DNA from: Tricholoma matsutake
Lineage: Eukaryota; Basidiomycota; Agaricomycetes; Agaricales; Tricholomataceae
Direction of reading: 5' to 3'
Assembly: GCA_026075535.2 (NCBI GenBank)
Contig: AP026545.1
Span: 5,456,001-5,520,000, forward strand
DNA: 64,000 nucleotides
Position numbers and translations under genes: made by a program. The notes beneath the pieces are model-generated. The model saw nothing but the letters and a program-made list of their open reading frames with translations, made no database searches and was not told the DNA's origin. Positions 43,331-56,163 of the stretch are shown in pieces. Position 1 is the stretch's first letter, and each line of letters opens with the position of its first letter.

Positions 43331-44462
43331 TTACACGACGGTGGGGGCTTTCTGGTCGACTGGGTCAGGAACAGCACTAGACTCTGTCGCTGCAGTATCG
43401 CCGGTAGCTGGCGCCATAGATTTATGCGCCGTGGAGATGCGGCGTGCTTCCTCGTGGATATCAAGAACTTGCTTGGATGTGCTGGTGTAGAAGGAACGAA
43501 CTTTCTGGCCAAGGGGGGACGAGATGGCTCTGGAATAATACTGCTGCGATGTTATTAACCACAATAGTCAAGGAAGATCAAAGGAAACCCACTTCATGGG
43601 CCGTCTTTGATATGCCTTTCTGCTCATCGACCGTTTTTGCTTGGTCTGTAGCAGCGGCGACAGTGGAATGAACCTTCCCTGATATAGTCTGTTCATGGCC
43701 CAATGTACGAGCTCCAATCGAGGCATCAAGGGAATGGAAGTAGTCGAGGAAACGTTTCGAAATGCCTTGCTTGTCTATAACGCCAAAGAGTGATGATTGG
43801 TAACAGTCGTGGCATTACCACTTACTATCAAGCTCGATCGCTCGCTCCAGAATGCTGTCCGACAGAACATAGCCTTTTGCTAAGTATTCCGCTGCGACTA
43901 TGATGCCGGTTAGGAATTGGAAAATATACGAGCTCCTGATCTAGGCTTACTTCCAGCCCTAGGTTTATCGGATTGTTCAGGTGGAACTCCCTCTTTCAGT
44001 GGCTCCCCTTCATCTTGATGGGCCACTTCGGATGTGACCGACAAACTGGCGCCATCCAAGGTACCGCCATTCAACTAATAAATGAGATGAGCTACGCCGC
44101 AGTTTCGTATTATTTGACCTTACCATCAAAGCAGTTTTGGCCGCTGAAGGCTTCTCGAAATGAATTACAGCAGTCCCAGCTTCTTTGGAATCACCGATGG
44201 AGCTGATCCTGTATAGCGGTAGCCAGATAAAGATCGGGAAAGTGAGAACGATGAAACGACATACTTTCCACAGAACCTGATTGACGAGTTACATGGTCAA
44301 CAGGAAGTTTTAGTAGACTAAAGTGATATATCATACGTGAAGAAATCATTAAGCTGGGCTTTAGTTGTGGTGGGTGCGATTCCCGATACCTGAACTGCGA
44401 TGAGACTGATATTTCTGGTATTAGATCTGTATACGAACGTTCACTGAGAAGGTAGAAGTCAT
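43331..44462 (-). CDS. RRM-domain protein, Vip1-like
   Basis: Seven or eight short exons on the minus strand run from the ATG at 44462 to the stop at 43331. The start exon is tiny ('MTSTFS') and splices to 'VSGIAPTTTKAQLNDFF'. The RNA-recognition motif covers about residues 5-80, including 'ISSIGDSKEAGTAVIHFEK' and 'AAKTALMLNGGTLDGA'. A linker with Glu/Pro follows, then a helical region ('EYLAKGYVLSDSILERAIE', 'GISKRFLDYFHSLDASIGA', 'YYSRAISSPLGQKVRSFYT', 'KQVLDIHEEARRI'), and a disordered tail. The order matches fungal Vip1-type proteins, whose exact role is poorly defined. A longer upstream frame at 44884 is out of register and was not used. Confidence 0.85.
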
Positions 44463-45356
44463 GTTGGTCAAAGGAAGAGTTTCGGAAATGAAGGTGAATC
44501 CTGTGCGTCACTTGGTCTCTCGATGACATCAGGGCGCATTCTCGGCCGGCCCGGCGGACATGTGATACAGAGATTCGTGGCGAGTCGTCATGCGAATATT
44601 CTGAGTAGATATCGTCCAGTTAGTTCTGATACAGTATGCATGTATATGTGTTTAAATTCGTCGCGCAGTAGTATGAAGACTTTGAGGCTCTCAAGTTCGG
44701 TTCCGGTGTCTCCGACTCCTTGGTAATTAATATCGCCAAGGTAACTGTTCTTCATTGCATTGTCCTTCTTCAAAATATTCTCATCAAGGTGTGGAGACTG
44801 GAGTGGGAGTAGGAGATGAATGAAAGACGTTTTGGGATCGTTGGGGAAAGGGAGGGGGAGGGGGGGTGGCACTATCCTGGACAAGCATCAACTTATAAGT
44901 AAAGGCCTATACTAAGGTCGACGGCCTTGTACTGCTAGTGATGTCACAATCTGTCACGTGAGTCGTATAAATGAGAAACGCCGAGTAAAGTAACTTTTTT
45001 ATTATCACCTTTGCTCAAAGCCACGACGAAGGGGGCAGGCCAGCTATCGTTTTACATTTTTCTGTCCCTATAACCTTCGACGGTACAAGGGACCTTGACT
45101 CACAACAGTACTAGTGAGGACATAGAGCCTGGATTGGTTGCTTTGCAGTCGTACCACCAGGCTGATCGAGTCACTCGACTGAGTGTTATCCTTCTCTGCT
45201 TCAAGCTAGCTTGGGAGGTGAGTATATTTGGCGGTGTTGTGTGGCGTGTCAGGTGTTGAAGAAGAAAGCGTTGTGCTACTTGCATACCGACAAGAAATTT
45301 TCATCTGAGATCATGGTGAGCCCTTTCGATCACAACACCTACACTACTGATGTAAT
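44463..45356. other. Intergenic region
   Basis: This holds the promoter of the RRM gene and probably the promoter and first exon(s) of the gene read at 45357. A frame at 44588-44884 (minus) has no recognisable features. A T-rich tract lies at about 44995-45005. No RNA gene or repeat was seen. Confidence 0.4.
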
Positions 45357-46121
45357 GTGCCCCCGTCTCCTACGAAAAAGGAACATTCTAAGCCCCTGAC
45401 ATCCAAAGGCCTACCTTATGCCATTCCTAATAAACCTACTACAGCACCAATAGAGATTCCGCATCGATGCCGACCGGCTGTATCAAGAACTCCTCCGTCC
45501 TCCGTCGGGCGGCCTACGTCCCCAGACCTCATTTTCGAAATGTCACCTGTTTCGTCTGAATCACCCTCTGCTGGTCGCTTTGCGTTCAGCTTTTCAGCAT
45601 CAAAGCAACTGGAGCAAGAGCCATTCATGTATCATTTTCCTGTGCTTGCCCCCCGGCTTCATCCCGACCGTCGAATGCAACGGACGGCAACAAACACCAT
45701 ATACTCTCCCCCCAAATCTCCATCGATTTCCAACACGAAACACCGCCGTTCGCCATTGAGTCAGCTGAACAACGATGACATTATGACAACCTCGAGCACT
45801 ACTACTAAAGTAATGTCAACTACGAAAATTACAGGTTTTACACCTCCCCTGCAACATCCGCTTTCTGCCCAGACACCTTGCTCCCCGGCCCGATCCCTGA
45901 ACACTAGGCGCCTATCCCCTCCACCCCGTAGTTCATCGTATTCTTCCTCGCCCTGGATACTGCCAGGGAAGAGTGATATTTTGGAAGGGGAAAGCACATC
46001 TCTGGAAACAGACCCCAGCGCTTTTGATTTCGAAAAGCATCTAATTCGACGAATCGATAATCAGAACCAGAACCCCCTTCGTTTTCGCACATTATCACTT
46101 ATAGCTTCAGAAAAGGGATGA
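45357..46121 (+). CDS. Ser/Pro-rich hypothetical protein (5' end unresolved)
   Basis: An uninterrupted frame of about 254 codons has even Ser/Pro/Thr-rich, basic composition ('PPSPTKKEHSKPLTSKG', 'RRSPLSQLNNDDIMTTSS', 'RRLSPPPRSSSYSSSPW') and an acidic/hydrophobic end ('DFEKHLIRRIDNQNQNPL'). It has no ATG at its left edge; the first in-frame ATG is at 45540, so an upstream exon is likely (a possible donor follows 'atcatg' at 45315). I recognise no domain. It may be a regulatory or cell-cycle substrate protein with many SP/TP sites, but that is only composition. Length of the open frame argues it is real. Confidence 0.5.
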   Translation: MPPSPTKKEHSKPLTSKGLPYAIPNKPTTAPIEIPHRCRPAVSRTPPSSVGRPTSPDLIFEMSPVSSESPSAGRFAFSFSASKQLEQEPFMYHFPVLAPRLHPDRRMQRTATNTIYSPPKSPSISNTKHRRSPLSQLNNDDIMTTSSTTTKVMSTTKITGFTPPLQHPLSAQTPCSPARSLNTRRLSPPPRSSSYSSSPWILPGKSDILEGESTSLETDPSAFDFEKHLIRRIDNQNQNPLRFRTLSLIASEKG

Positions 46122-49069
46122 TCGCACAGCCTACCGCTAAACTGTTGTCGTTCATTCAATACGCTGATTTCCTCACACAACTCCGCGCGGGAATCGCTTA
46201 TCTGAATTAGACTCCGAACTGGTACCACAACTAGACTTTCCATCGACTTATCCTTCGTCGGTCTTCAGCCATGCTATTTCATAACTCGCATCTTCATTTT
46301 TAGCATCAACACTGCAATCATCATCACCATTTATCGATACCCATCGCATCGCTCACTGTTCATCTCACCAAAACCGACTATTCAGGCATAATCATACTAT
46401 ATTGTTACATACATACATACATAGATACATACGAGTGGTTCACACAATGTGTATAGCAAACCCCCGAGCCTGTTGTGTTTTAACTTGCAATAACTGGTAA
46501 CCGGGTATAACTCTATGTCTCCATTTTCCGTTGCTGGCGAAGGGGTCTGGCTATATCAGGAGCTGCACCGGTTATTACTGTTGCGACTCCGAGGTTGACA
46601 TGCTTAATGTACTATATGGATTTTCTTGTGGGATGTAAATGTTTGAAGTTCATCTTGGTTTGACTCGGCCTGAGAACGAAGAGGCCATGTTGACGACATC
46701 GGACGTCCAAATCTAGCCGGCAGGCGATCGACTGTGTTTTGAGTAATAAATCTCCCATCGATCTCAGGAACGGGATAGATCTCGTTAGATTTTTGTCCCC
46801 GAGCCGATGGTCTGGTCCCTCCGGCAACTTGTTCTCTGTAGTACAAGTACACGGACGGTTCACCATCTGATCCTCGGCGGATCAGTATTTCTTTCTAAGT
46901 TACTTGAAGGTTCTTGAACATCGTAGATAAATTGCGATTACGAAGAGAGATCAGGGTCATAATCGCAAATGGGGACAATGCGCCTTGCGGGAATATTGAT
47001 CGGACAGAATGTGCATGCCAGTGTGGACTTTTGGATGCCACCGCCGTTGATTAAGATTGTCAGCCTGTAGGGGTAGGAGGCCTCGGAGCGACAGGCACGG
47101 GAAATTTGAGTTCGATTAAGGTGATAACTGATCGGGGGAGAATTTTAGATGCATAATTAAATTCGGTGCATTTTGCCAAGAAATTGGTCACTAAGGGACT
47201 GGAAGATACGTATGCAGACGCATTCGTTCCTCTTCGCACAGGATCAGCGATGGATCAATGAACGTCCAAGTACTGGCACCGAGGCTGTGTGCCATTGCCT
47301 GGTCATTGGCCTTCGAGTCACGAAACCTTTTAGTGAAGCAACGAATCGACGTGAAACGCTAGTCATCTGTCGATTTGCTGTCGATCAGCGAGGTCTCTAC
47401 CCAAAGGCCGATGATCGTGTATCCAAAGTTCTACTTTTCCCAGTATGGCATACATAACTTTGGCCAACAGGTTGTGCCATTCATAAATGGACGGCTACCT
47501 CCGTGCCGTAGCCCGCAAATAGGCATCACTGCGTATTGCTGGGACCTACTTCGGAAAGAAACTGACATGTCATTTGAGGGTTATCGTGTCTGTCAATCTT
47601 CTTTGCTCGCCGAATACTGCCGAGCCAGGATGGCAGCGTGTAGAGTGCAAACGGTGTGAACAACGATAAGTTACGCGCTCAACCTTAATCATGTTTAGCC
47701 TGTAATTGGAATTTATATATGGAGCGGTCGTAGTTGGCCCAGCGCCATCCAGCATTTCCACAAAGAGCTAAATTATTAGTTTACGGACCGTAGGAGAGAA
47801 CCAAGTATCAGGACTCGGCATCGACGGAGAGAACATATGGTGATTTCAATGTGACATCCCACAACATCGTTCATGTAATGTTAGATCTCGCGCTCGAAAA
47901 TAACATGACTTCGAGGCGGTGTGTGGATGTAGAAGAGCACTGACCAGATAACTTATGGCTTACAGAGGTAGACTCGTTACCGCCTGTCACTGACATGTAA
48001 AAGGCCAAACTGTCAACGACAGTTTGCGCGCCTTACATGTTACATGACAGACGGTAACTAATCTACTATAAGTCATTTTGGAAGAAGGCCTGTGTCAAAT
48101 CCTTGGGGACAGGATTTTGAGCTCACAAGCGGTGCCGAGGGGACGTGAGATGTGAGATTGATATGTTCAGAAAAGGATAGACATACGGTTATGCGAAGTG
48201 CGTGTCCAGGCCGACTTTTTATTAAACGGATAAGGTGGAGACCCATTGTCCTTACCTAGGAGAAATGTCACACCGTAAAAAGTGCGTCAACAAGAAGTAT
48301 GAGTAGATCACATCAGTGTGCAATGTCAGGCTCACCGTTGTATGAGAACCACGCGGAGCGGTGGGAAAATGGGTCTGGAAGCCAAAGTACGATACCTGTC
48401 AAACAAAACAAAAAGTAAATGCATGTCCTTGTGCAAACGCGGATCGTCACCCTGCAAAGACGATATTTTTGCCATTCGATAGAACATCATTTGAACGGTA
48501 TGACATGTACCTTACCCTGGAAGGGTATGCCAGTGAATGGATAAATTTCGTCCAAAGAGATTACACGAGGTAAAACATATCATTCCGGGTTTATTTCGTA
48601 GATCAGCAAGCCTCTTATCGCCATCGAAGCAGGATATTTGTGGAGTATGACAGGGCGATGTGTTTCAGTGACCGTAGACTTCAACTAGGGCGCGCACAAT
48701 CCATGGCTCAAGCGCTCATGATCAGAAGCCGTAACTAGGAATGTTATTAGCAAACACTTGGCGGGTCTCGGAGAGGCTGGCGGAAGGTAAGTGTCGTTCT
48801 AAATAAAACGTCAAAAGACCAGGACCGGACCGCGGAATAACTTCAGCTTTCATTGCTGCGGACAAGGGATGTCGCTTTTCATTTAGAGTGTATGACATGG
48901 ACATGCCACAGTGTGAACAAAAAACATACATATCCAATAACAATTAAAATTATTTTAAGTCGTGATTCGGAAGGGACAGACACACAAGGACAAACAGATC
49001 TACAACACGGTCACGTGTAAATTGAACATGATGATCAGCTACAAACCAACGCCGACATCGTGTCAGACG
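46122..49069. other. Gene-poor gap
   Basis: No gene can be supported. Weak candidates: overlapping minus frames at 46604-46866, one containing 'EPSVYLYYREQVAGGTRPSA', and plus frames at 47173-47659, none with recognisable motifs. A short (CATA)n run occurs near 46409-46430. A fold-back repeat at 47950-48075 is listed separately. The last few hundred bases must include the promoter of the Nud1-like gene. Confidence 0.45.
47950..48075. repeat. Fold-back (palindromic) repeat, ~125 bp
   Basis: The left arm (47950-48014) and right arm (48018-48075) are near reverse complements around a 3-nt loop: CAAACTGTC (48006-48014) pairs with GACAGTTTG (48018-48026), then ACATGTAA with TTACATGT, GTTACCGCCTGTCA with TGACAGACGGTAAC, and 'acttat' with 'ataagt' at the rim. 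Small bulges interrupt the stem. It resembles a miniature fold-back element. I see no clear target duplication. Confidence 0.75.
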
Positions 49070-52000
49070 ATGATAGAGGCACAGTCCGTCGCTGCTCCAG
49101 CATGGCAAACTGAAGAACTTCAAGACGAGTGGGTTGATCTTGATTCGCCAGAAGATACCGTCGACAACGACGACACCGACTATGGCACACGCTCCATTTC
49201 ACTAACTACTGCTCTCGTCACCGACATACATACCAACAGTGTTCATGAAAGTGCTTTATCCAAATCTGCAAATGTATCTCCCTTTCCAGTGGGTACCTTT
49301 TTGGTTCGCGAAGACTTGCCTAGCGTCCCGCTGCTACCCAAGACACCGGGTCGCAATAAGAAGGGTCTTAAGGATTTCTTCAGTCCGCTACCCCTGGAAC
49401 GCATGTTCGAGCCACCATCACCACCACCTACCACAACACACGCGTCAAAATCACCTGCTATCCCTGTACCTTCGCGTCTGTCTCAGGCTAGCTCTTGTGA
49501 AGACGAAATAGTCGAGACTGATATCCCCGATATGAGGTCATTTCATGGTCGTAAGCCGAGCCTTGCCTGCCAATTCACATTTTCGGTACCCAGAGAACGC
49601 TCTTTGAACCCAAACAGCGGCGTATATCCACAAGCACAAAGCACACCTAATCCACCCATTGCTTCCAACGAACCTGCACCGACAACCGATCCGCGGCTCC
49701 GTCTTTTCCAATTCCAGTACGACACCTATACTCGCGACCATCTCTCAGCGCTGGTGGATTCCATTGCTATCAACACACCATCAGGGACCGGCACCACCCC
49801 CTCACCCACTGGCTTCAGTCATGGCCTGTCGCGTGTTTCCGAAGTGACGGGAACAGACAACATGTCTCACCTAAGGAGCGCAAAACGCGTTAAACTCAGC
49901 CCCCCTAGCGATTTCTATGGAGAAGGGATGGACGCTGGTGCTTCGATAGCTCGTCCAAAGACTGCCGTAGATTATCTGGGCGAGTCTCGGAATCTCATGG
50001 AGCAGATTAAGCAGGCTCGTGATTTCTCAACCATCTCGACAGTCATCAGTACGCAAGAATCTACGCCCATATCCAATAGAGAAGAAGACAGAGATAATTT
50101 GGACAATCGGCACAGTAGCGGTATCAGATTGAACTTTGTTGGCGCGGGCATACATACTGATGTCTGGCCCATAGATCCTCCGCAACATACTTCATCCCTG
50201 GCTATACCTGACAGTAATGCCAGTGCAGCGTCGGGAACGGCTGCTTCCAAGAGTGGCTCATATTCTTACCGCCAGCAAGCTGCTGCGTTGATGGCTCAGA
50301 TAAGAAGCGACGTCAAAGGTCAAAAACGCCTCTTCTCAGAGGAGACAGACGTCTCTTATATTACCACGCATCTGGACGACAAGTTGAACTCTTTTGTCCG
50401 ATCATCGTCACCCGAGACCGTCTCAGTCCACATTCCATCGGAAAATAAGGAAAACCTGCGACACCATCGCAGGACATCCTCTACCAAATCGCGACACAAA
50501 GGAACTACGCGAAAGTCGACCACCAGTGCAAACCCTACCAACGAAGCTAATGGTCGCATTGTCTATGAGGTACCCAACCTTCCTGTTGAACATCGCCGGT
50601 CTCAATCTGCTGCTTCGGTTGCTCCTCGCCGCCAGTCGGCTGAGCCACGCGCCTCTGTTCGGATTGCACAATCTATGCATCTAGCCGTTCCATCGGGCGC
50701 GGCTCCGCCATCTTATCCCTCATCTTCCCTGCGTGCAGGTCAGAATGATGATCTTAATCGTTTCGTTTCTTCCAGCACCGCCTCTGGTACCACTCTCACC
50801 GCTGGGAGTGCACCATCCTTCGTCAAACATCCCGGACCCGCTCACATACGAACGATCGCTCCCACCGATCTTCCCCAGTTGCCGGACAGGCTTGGTGACA
50901 TGTTGTTTGACAAGGTGATGATGAAGTGGGTTAAAAATACTGCACAAGCCACTGCTATCGATGGAGAAATTAATGGCTATGTTCCCACGGAAGAGGTTAG
51001 CGAAGATCCATTTGGTGATATCGAGAGCTTGAGAGATGATTCGAGGGGAGGGGAGAGTCTCTCTCATGGAGTCGATGCCTCTGATAACCGCGAGTTGCAG
51101 GGGGACATGAGTCGGATTGATGAACAGTCTGAATTGGATGACGAGGAGGAGATGGAGCTTACCAGCTTCTCGACTGATAATCCCTCAGTGCTTGTGGTTG
51201 ATGTGATGACAGGTGTTGAGCCCATTGACGATGACGAGACTACTGACTCTGAAGACGATGATCCTCGTCCCGCAATGACGGAAATTCATGAAGTCGATTA
51301 TGATTCTGACGACGCCCTTCCGGTTGCCCCAGTTCCGCCTCCCGTTCGGTCGGTTCCCATCCCAACACTTACCACCCCCTATCGTGGCCATGCGTTGACG
51401 AATTCAGCGACGCCCGTTGTGCGCTCCGCGATGAAATCCCACAGTGCGACCCCGACATCAGCATTGAAGGACCCGAATCAGGTTAGATACCAGACGCCCA
51501 AACAATCCAAGAGGCATCGTCGGTCTGTCAGTTTCTCGGATGGGAAAAGAGATGGCCCCATTCAAGGTCTAGTTGATACCACGGTGGGAGAACCTGCGGC
51601 GTCGACGGTATCATGTGCGAGCGGGTTTATTCCATCGGTCAGGTCCAAGCGAATAGCACAGATGATGCATGCGTTGGAGGACTCTAGTTAGTGGAACGCT
51701 GTACATTTTCATTGATGGACTAACTAACAATGGTGCAGGCTCGGACGAATCGTCCTTGAAGACAAGTAACGGTTCTGGACGACCAGAAGCATTGCAAGCC
51801 TTATCTACACGGACGCCAAGCACCACCAAAGCTAATGAATCTTCACGTCGGATGTTTTCTAGGTCTCGCACGCATAAGCCATCCACCGGCGGGAACGCAA
51901 CGTTCCTAACGGAGTGTTCCTTTGGCGTTGCTCATGATCGGCTTGTCGAGGTTATTACAGACGTCCAACCATTTTTACCTCACTGGGAAGAACTCAGCTC

Positions 52001-53828
52001 CATTGATTTGTCGGGCAAGATGTTGGAGAGCGTCGCAAGACTTAAAGAATTCCTACCGCGATTAGAGACCCTGAAACTGTGGGTAGTACCTTTCCGCAGT
52101 CGATGCAGAAATTTTGATCACTAATTTGAAAGTTGTACAGAAATGAGAATCGGTTGGCTTGGCTGAGCGGGATCCCCGGATCAGTGCGGTCATTATCAGT
52201 CGTCTCGAATTGGTAGGTAAATCGTGGTTCTAGCCCTTGGATCATTTGAGGGTGATAACGTTTAATTACTGAACTCGACCCTGCTGCTGCCAGCCTTACA
52301 GGAATCACCTCATATAGTCATCTTCTTAACCTAGCAAATTTGGATATCAGCGGAAATGATGTCGAGTGTTTGACCCGTGTGTATTCATAGCTCTGTTTTG
52401 TTTGCATAGCCTGACACAGGTTTTGCAGAACTAGGATGTTTACGACATCTACGAGAACTGAAAGCTGACGGAAACAAGATATCTAGCTTGGATGGGTTGC
52501 AACGCATGGATAGTCTTGTACAGCTGAGTCTCCAGGGGAACCTGGTTCGGAACATTGATCTCACACAGTTTCGATGGTTCGTGTATATTGTTCCCACGTT
52601 GGCCCTTGTGAATACTGAAAATTACGGGTTCTCAGGAGACGACTCGAGATGCTGAACATGAGCCAGAACCGCCTAGATAGTATACAAGGCCTAGCCACTC
52701 TACAGGCGCTAGTTGCATTAAATATAGGTGGGTGACTAAAAGAAAATGGGGAACGGAGGCATGCAGCTAATTAATATTCTCGGCGGTGATATTGGGAGAC
52801 AGATAACAACGAGCTAGAGAACTTGGCGCTGGAAGGCAATATGCCCAAGCTACGAATACTACGCGTCAGTGGCAATCGACTGAATCATCTCCGTGTGGCC
52901 ACCATGCCGAATATTCGCACGCTATATGCGGATAACAATTCACTTTCCACTCTCGTAAAGGTAGACCGTTTGACAAAGGTTGAGAACCTGAGTTTGCGGA
53001 ATCAGAGGGGCAAAGGACTGTAAGGCCTTCTTTGATGATCTGATTATCATCCTAATATAGTGGATATTATAGGAACCTTTTGACCCGCGATGTTCGCGAT
53101 GTAAAGCGTCTGTATCTTTCTGGTGGGTTTCAAGCACCGTTCACTCGCCTTTTCGGATGAAACTCAAAAAAGTTCCTGACCACGCAGGTAATGCCCTGAA
53201 GCCGAAATTTCTGGCCGAACCGTGTTACAACTTGGTCTACCTGGAATTGGCTGCCTGTCGATTGACGGTACTACCAGAAGAACTATCGAGGGCTGTTCCT
53301 AATCTTCGAGTATTGAATCTAAACTACAATTTCCTGGAAGATATTGGACCACTGAGTGGACTAACGAGAGTGAGGAAATTGACGATTATAGGATCGCGGT
53401 TGAAGGGGATAAAAGCATTGATCCGTGTTCTACAACGGATGGTGGACGTAGAAATGGTGGATTTCAGGTACGATGAGGGGGAGGTGGGGGATGGAGATTC
53501 AAGTTGATTGATATGTTTTTTTTTTAATGACAGGATGAACCCATGCACACTTGGATGGTACCTTCCAGTTCTCGTAAAGGATGTGCCTGGAGGATTACAG
53601 CCATCGGAAGGCAATGCAAACGGAAGGGGAGAGAGAGCGGTGAGTTGGGAAGAGATGGACAGTAAATTCCGACGGGAACTTCCGGATGAATCATACATCG
53701 GTCGACTTGCATACCGAGGACAGATCATGCGGACGTGTAGTCGAATACGGATGGTTGATGGAGTAGAGGTGACTGAAAAAGAGCGGGCCAAAGCCCATCA
53801 TTTACTAGACATGATACATCACGATTAG
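49070..53828 (+). CDS. Nud1/Cdc11-type leucine-rich scaffold protein
   Basis: About ten exons on the plus strand. Exon 1 (49070-51686) encodes a long disordered N-terminus beginning 'MIEAQSVAAPAWQTEELQDEW', with many SP/TP sites, a conserved-looking 'RLGDMLFDKVMMKWVKN' near its last third and acidic 'DDDETTDSEDDDP'. Exon 2 (51739-52078) starts the repeats ('ELSSIDLSGKMLESVARL'). Later exons (from 52141 on) carry leucine-rich repeats: 'NENRLAWLSGIPGSVR', 'LANLDISGNDVECL', 'LRELKADGNKISSL', 'LEMLNMSQNRLDSI', 'LRILRVSGNRLNHL', 'VYLELAACRLTVLPEEL', 'LRVLNLNYNFLEDI'. The last exon ends at 53828 with a helical tail. The layout matches the spindle-pole scaffold of the septation/mitotic-exit network, which recruits the Spg1/Tem1 pathway. 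The frame is open upstream to 48962, so the start could lie at 49028 or earlier. Confidence 0.87.
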
Positions 53829-54171
53829 CGTAGTCCCGGGTTAGCAGGCGCGGCAATTGCCATAGGACTAATATAACCTAAAAAGGAAAAAGACAATAGA
53901 TCGACAAAGATAGGTAGGTGACCCGACGACGGAGAGCGGAGGAAAACGAAAGGAGATGTATTTTTGAGATCTGGGATTTTTTGATTAATTGAGTACAACG
54001 TTTGTCCTTGTTTTTTTCGACTCGAGTTCCTAGATGAAGATCGTTTAATTCGCTACCGCGTATACTCGCTCGGTCACAAATGCATATCTCCCACACACTC
54101 AAGCACAGGTTTAAAGTAGTCTTCTTCTATGCAAGTCCCTTTTCATTCCCCTTGTCTTCTTTTCTCTCCAG
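53829..54171. other. Spacer and homeobox-gene promoter
   Basis: No gene is seen. The last 60 bp before 54172 are C/T-rich, as is common just upstream of fungal start codons. The Nud1-like gene and the homeobox gene run in the same direction. Confidence 0.5.
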
Positions 54172-56163
54172 ATGCCTTCGCCTGACCTTTCCATTCAACA
54201 GAAGCATCTTCTCAATTCTTATAACGTTGCTCAACTACAATACGCTCTGTACGTTTTTCCTTTTTTTTTTGTTGACCAAGTCACACACCTGTCATATATA
54301 ATTTTTCTTTTTTTTTTTTCTTTTTTAAAAAGTGATTCCAAGTGCGACACCGACACCGACCTTTCTCTAGTAGGCTCGGCTATAATGTTTGTATTTCATT
54401 TCTAACTTTCTTTCTTTCTTTCTTTACCGTTTGTCTCTCAGATCAGTCAACTCCAGACGCATGTCCAGTTCTGGAACTTCCACCACCGACACTGATAGCA
54501 GTATCGTTACTCGAGGAGAGAAACGTGCTTTAACTCCTCCTGATTCTTCTTCCCCTCTCCCTAAAAAATCTAGAAATAATTCAGATTGGCACGATGACAA
54601 GCCCTCTGACGATCCTGATTCAAAAGTTCATCTCCCTTCCATCTTCACCACCTTTGAAGATCCATACCACCGCCGCGCTTCTTTGCCAACTCTTCATTCA
54701 GAGTCTCGCGTTAGACATGCTCCTTATCCTCCTACAAGCGTACGACATAATTATTCCCCCTCCAATCACTCTTCCTTGTCCTCTTACACTTTCCCTTCCA
54801 CCCCCGAGGAATCCCATGATAAATCTTCTACTCGTCCAAAAGTATCCACTGACCTCAATTTTGGCATCAACTCTTACGACTATCCTCCATCTGGCTTATC
54901 AAACGGAACTACTCCTTCCAGTTCAACTTATTCCTCTGCTTTTTCCCCTCTTTCCTCTTCAGATTATCATCGTACAGCTGGCCTGTCCCCTTACTCTGAA
55001 AATGAAAACTGGAATAATTCCGCTTTGGGTATCATTCGGCCCAATTCTACGCCGGGACAGCTCTCCAGCCCGGCCGCCAAACATGAAGATTACGGGGGTC
55101 GCCATGCTTCCTTTAGCGCTCCGATGTCACAAGCACAGATGTTTGCAGGGTCGGCTCGCATTTCGGGTCAGGATCGCAGGTCACTGTCTACAATAAAAAG
55201 CGAGTGGTCCTTCCCCAATTCTGATTTCGTTTTGCCTTCTGGGAATTCCTCCTATTCTCCCACAATGCCTTCCGCGACGCCTTCCATTGCTGTATCCAAC
55301 TCTCCTTCTCGTTCTCCTCTACCCCCTCCCACATCGACGCTCGTCGACCGCCCTCCCCGTAAACGGGGCAAGCTTCCCAAGGAGACCACAGACTTTCTTA
55401 AAGCGTGGCTTCATCGTCACTCTGACCATCCATACCCCAGCGAGGAAGAGAAGAAGCAGCTATGCCATGCTACTGGATTGAGCATGAGTCAAGTATCCAA
55501 CTGGATGATCAACGTCAGTCCACATTTCTACCGTTCAAAAAAAAAAAAAAAAAAAAAAATTATCCTAACGTTCGTGATCGTTTCTAGGCCAGACGTCGCA
55601 TCCTCGCTCCTGCTCATCGTGCAGCATCAGGCCCGACGACCACCGCGCCTTTCCCTCCGTCGGGACGTAGTGCTTCGTTGTCAGGTCTGTTGGACCATGG
55701 AGGGCGCCGCTCGTCCATGTCCACCCCCGATAGTTTGCAGCTCTACCACCCCATGACGTTGCAATCCATGCCTAGCGCGCCTGGAGGGTACCATCACGGC
55801 TCAGACCACACGTCGAGTCGTAACTTGCTCGGGTTGCCCATCTCCAGATCGTCTCACTCGATGAGTGGAGTGGACTACAACCAGCGTCATGTCGGGGGGT
55901 ATCCTGGCCCTCATTCAGCGGGCCCAACACCCCCATCTCACTACATGTCTTCGGATATGCCGCTGTCGGCACCATCATCGATTTCAAACAACCCGTTCTC
56001 CTCCCACCACTCGCCTTCACAACAGAACATGTACCCGCCGTTCAATCCCAGTCCTCGGCTATCACACGCTGCGCAGGCAGAGCAATCACCGCAGACATAT
56101 TTCAACGATGGACATTCCCATTCGGGATCTGCACCGGGATCAGGGTATGGGACTCCTCAGTGA
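54172..56163 (+). CDS. TALE-class (KN) homeodomain transcription factor
   Basis: Three exons (54172-54248, 54442-55513, 55588-56163) join to 574 residues. The first exon ('MPSPDLSIQQKHLLNS' ...) splices in frame onto 'SVNSRRMSSSGTSTTDTDSS'. A Ser/Pro/Tyr-rich region is followed by a TALE homeodomain at about residues 328-390: 'PRKRGKLPKETTDFLKAWL', 'HSDHPYPSEEEKKQL' (the three-residue-extended loop) and 'SMSQVSNWMINARRRI' (recognition helix with W-x-I-N-A-R-R-R), which is split by an intron. A Gly/Ser/His-rich tail with many 'HS' and 'PS' pairs follows. It should bind DNA in the nucleus; homologues regulate development in fungi. Intron 1 is long (193 nt) and pyrimidine-rich, including (CTTT)n; intron 2 has a ~22-A run. 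An alternative start at 54461 is possible. Confidence 0.9.

Noticed and set aside
44588..44884. 98-codon frame (minus) as the first exon of the RRM gene
   Set aside because: It is out of register with the RRM exons. The tiny exon at 44462 splices in frame and starts the RRM at the normal place.
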